A DNA stretch of 64,000 nt from an uncultured Hymenobacter sp. (GTDB lineage Bacteria > Bacteroidota > Bacteroidia > Cytophagales > Hymenobacteraceae), in assembly GCA_913776615.1 (NCBI GenBank), contig CAJYPK010000033.1, forward strand, positions 1 through 64,000, in the 5' to 3' direction. Positions 62,732 to 64,000 of this stretch are shown here, piece after piece. Each line of letters begins with the position of its first letter. The first letter of the stretch is position 1. The notes beneath the pieces were generated by a model. That model saw only the letters and a list, made by a program, of their open reading frames with translations. It had not been told where the DNA came from and made no database searches. A program made the position numbers and the translations under genes.

Positions 62732-64000
62732 TCAGTACACCACCGTGAGCGAGCCGCTCTGCGACTGCCCCTCGCTCAGCGAGATGACGTAGTAATACGT
62801 GCCAGCGGGGGCGGGCTGCCCGCCCAGCGTACCATTCCACTCGTTGGCGGGGCTATAGTTGGAAGCCTCGAACACCTTATTCCCCCAGCGGTTGAAAATC
62901 AGCACGTGATTGGTAGGATAATCGTCGATGTTGGCAATCTGCCAGGTGTCATTCTCCCCGTCGCCGTTGGGGCTGATGGCGTTGGGTACGCGCAGGTGCG
63001 GCAGTACCGTCACGGTGACCTGGCTCGTCGCACCGCAGTTGGTTGGGGAGGTCGAGCCAGTAACGGTGTAGGTGGTAGTTTGGGCGGGGCTGAGCACGAA
63101 CGGCCCCGGGCCGGTGAGCAGCACGTCGGGCCCCGTTACGGTGTAAGGCGGCAGGCCCCCCGTGGGCGTCAGGGTGGTGCTGCACCCCGGGCAGATGCGA
63201 CGGCTCCCCGCGACGGGCAGCGCCGCGACTTCCGATATAATGACTTGTTGCACCACCGAGTCGGTCAGGCAGCCGAGCTGGGAAATGCCGTGCACCGCCA
63301 AGGTGCCCGTGCCGGCCTCGCCCCACTGCACCTGCACCGAATCGGCCGTGCGGCTGCCCACGATAGTGCCACCCGCCACGCGCCAGCTTATTTGGGGGGC
63401 CGTGTTGCCCACGGCCCGGTAAGTGCGCCGCGCATTCAGGGCGCAGACCAGCGGATCACCCACGATGCGCTGCGGACCCGGCGGGGGCGTTACCGTAATG
63501 TGCAGCACATCGGCCGTGGTCTTGCCGGCGCAGCCGTTGTCTTTAACTGTGAAGGCGACGTCGTATGGCGTGGCGCGGGCTTCGGCGCAGGTAGTGGAGA
63601 ACGTAAGCGTGCCACCCACCGCGCCGGTGGGGCCGGCCGCCGTAACCGTGCCGGTGGGGTAGCCGGGTAGCCGCGTGCCTGGGTTGCCATCGAAGGACGC
63701 GTTGTGGCCGCCCGCCCCGTCGAGCAGCTCACTGTTCAGCGTCAGGACCAGGGGGTGGTGGTCGGCCTGGGTGGCAGCAAAGGGAATCGTGATGCTACGC
63801 CCGGCCTCCACTGTATAGTCGCGCGGGGTAATGGACGGCGGTACCGCCGGTGCCCGGGCGGGGGGGCACACCCCCACCACCAGTTGCAAGTCGCGCCGGG
63901 TCGTACCAATTAGCTGCTCCTGCCCGTTGATCGTGCGGTACTCCTTCACGTCAACCGCCACTACGTATTTGCTGCCCGCCGTCGAGGCCCCGTAGGTAGC
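62732..64000 (-). CDS. C-terminal part of a large T9SS type B (CHU_C) secreted protein
   Basis: The gene enters from beyond the right edge; the frame is open to the last base, so the GTG at 63961 is not a real start. Visible regions: YVVAVDVKEYRTINGQEQLI GTTRRDLQLVVG, then Ig-like domains (VEAGRSITIPFAATQADHHP; CALNARRTYRAVGNTAPQIS; CPGCSTTLTPTGGLPPYTVT). The C-terminal 80 residues are a gliding-motility CHU_C domain: LRVPNAISPNGDGENDTWQI, VLIFNRWGNKVFEASNY, WNGTLGGQPAPAGTYYYVIS and SGSLTVVY. This is the type B sorting signal of T9SS. Protein is cell-surface or secreted; likely a gliding or adhesion role. Confidence 0.88.
   Translation of the reverse strand, partial: ATYGASTAGSKYVVAVDVKEYRTINGQEQLIGTTRRDLQLVVGVCPPARAPAVPPSITPRDYTVEAGRSITIPFAATQADHHPLVLTLNSELLDGAGGHNASFDGNPGTRLPGYPTGTVTAAGPTGAVGGTLTFSTTCAEARATPYDVAFTVKDNGCAGKTTADVLHITVTPPPGPQRIVGDPLVCALNARRTYRAVGNTAPQISWRVAGGTIVGSRTADSVQVQWGEAGTGTLAVHGISQLGCLTDSVVQQVIISEVAALPVAGSRRICPGCSTTLTPTGGLPPYTVTGPDVLLTGPGPFVLSPAQTTTYTVTGSTSPTNCGATSQVTVTVLPHLRVPNAISPNGDGENDTWQIANIDDYPTNHVLIFNRWGNKVFEASNYSPANEWNGTLGGQPAPAGTYYYVISLSEGQSQSGSLTVVY

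Overview
The window reads as chromosome of a high-GC Bacteroidota bacterium of the Cytophagales/Hymenobacter type. The reasons are a SusC/SusD pair, proteins with type IX secretion (T9SS) tails, gliding-motility-type C-terminal domains, a menaquinone gene, promoter elements of the TAnnTTTG type in place of sigma70 boxes, hardly any Shine-Dalgarno sequences, and a tmRNA whose tag ends in YAMAA. The genus is an inference; no ribosomal RNA is present to test it.

Region 1 (about 0.3-26.4 kb, all + strand) is a large polysaccharide-utilisation locus: SusC, SusD, a DUF2264 protein, GH29, GH31, a double-GH43 protein, GH97, GH105, two GH51 enzymes and a 1,645-residue T9SS-secreted GH128 protein. A second + strand pair (34.0-39.3 kb) adds a GH2 beta-galactosidase and an unusual fusion of a BNR_4 beta-propeller with a GH16 domain. 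Together these enzymes suit a branched arabinose-, galactose-, fucose- and uronate-containing plant polymer; arabinogalactan protein is the best single guess, but this is inference. No regulator of the locus is visible in the window.

Region 2 (26.7-31.2 kb, - strand) is an accessory operon inserted between the two carbohydrate blocks: two paralogous secreted transglutaminase-like proteins, a short secreted protein joining an RHS-core signature to a metzincin-type zinc protease domain, and two small paralogous AT-rich lipoproteins. Base composition drops exactly at the end of the RHS-core motif. The layout resembles a polymorphic toxin with immunity proteins and is the best candidate for an undescribed system here. 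A decayed transposase lies just upstream.

Region 3 (31.5-33.7 kb and 39.6-56.2 kb) is mostly housekeeping or cell-envelope: an S41 peptidase, a GT9 glycosyltransferase, purB, a GT51 transglycosylase, glutathione peroxidase, menA, a DUF3160 protein, a CapA-like protein, dnaX (with an A10 slippage site that would yield a short gamma form), ssrA (tmRNA) and some unknown proteins. Region 4 (56.2-64 kb, - strand) holds an SDR oxidoreductase, an FAD-Rieske oxidoreductase, an isoaspartyl peptidase/asparaginase, a PQQ-type sugar dehydrogenase and the C-terminal part of a CHU_C (T9SS type B) protein that runs off the window.

Several families of palindromic intergenic repeats are scattered across the window; one (left arm starting TGTCATTGCGAGCGCAGCGA) occurs three times.
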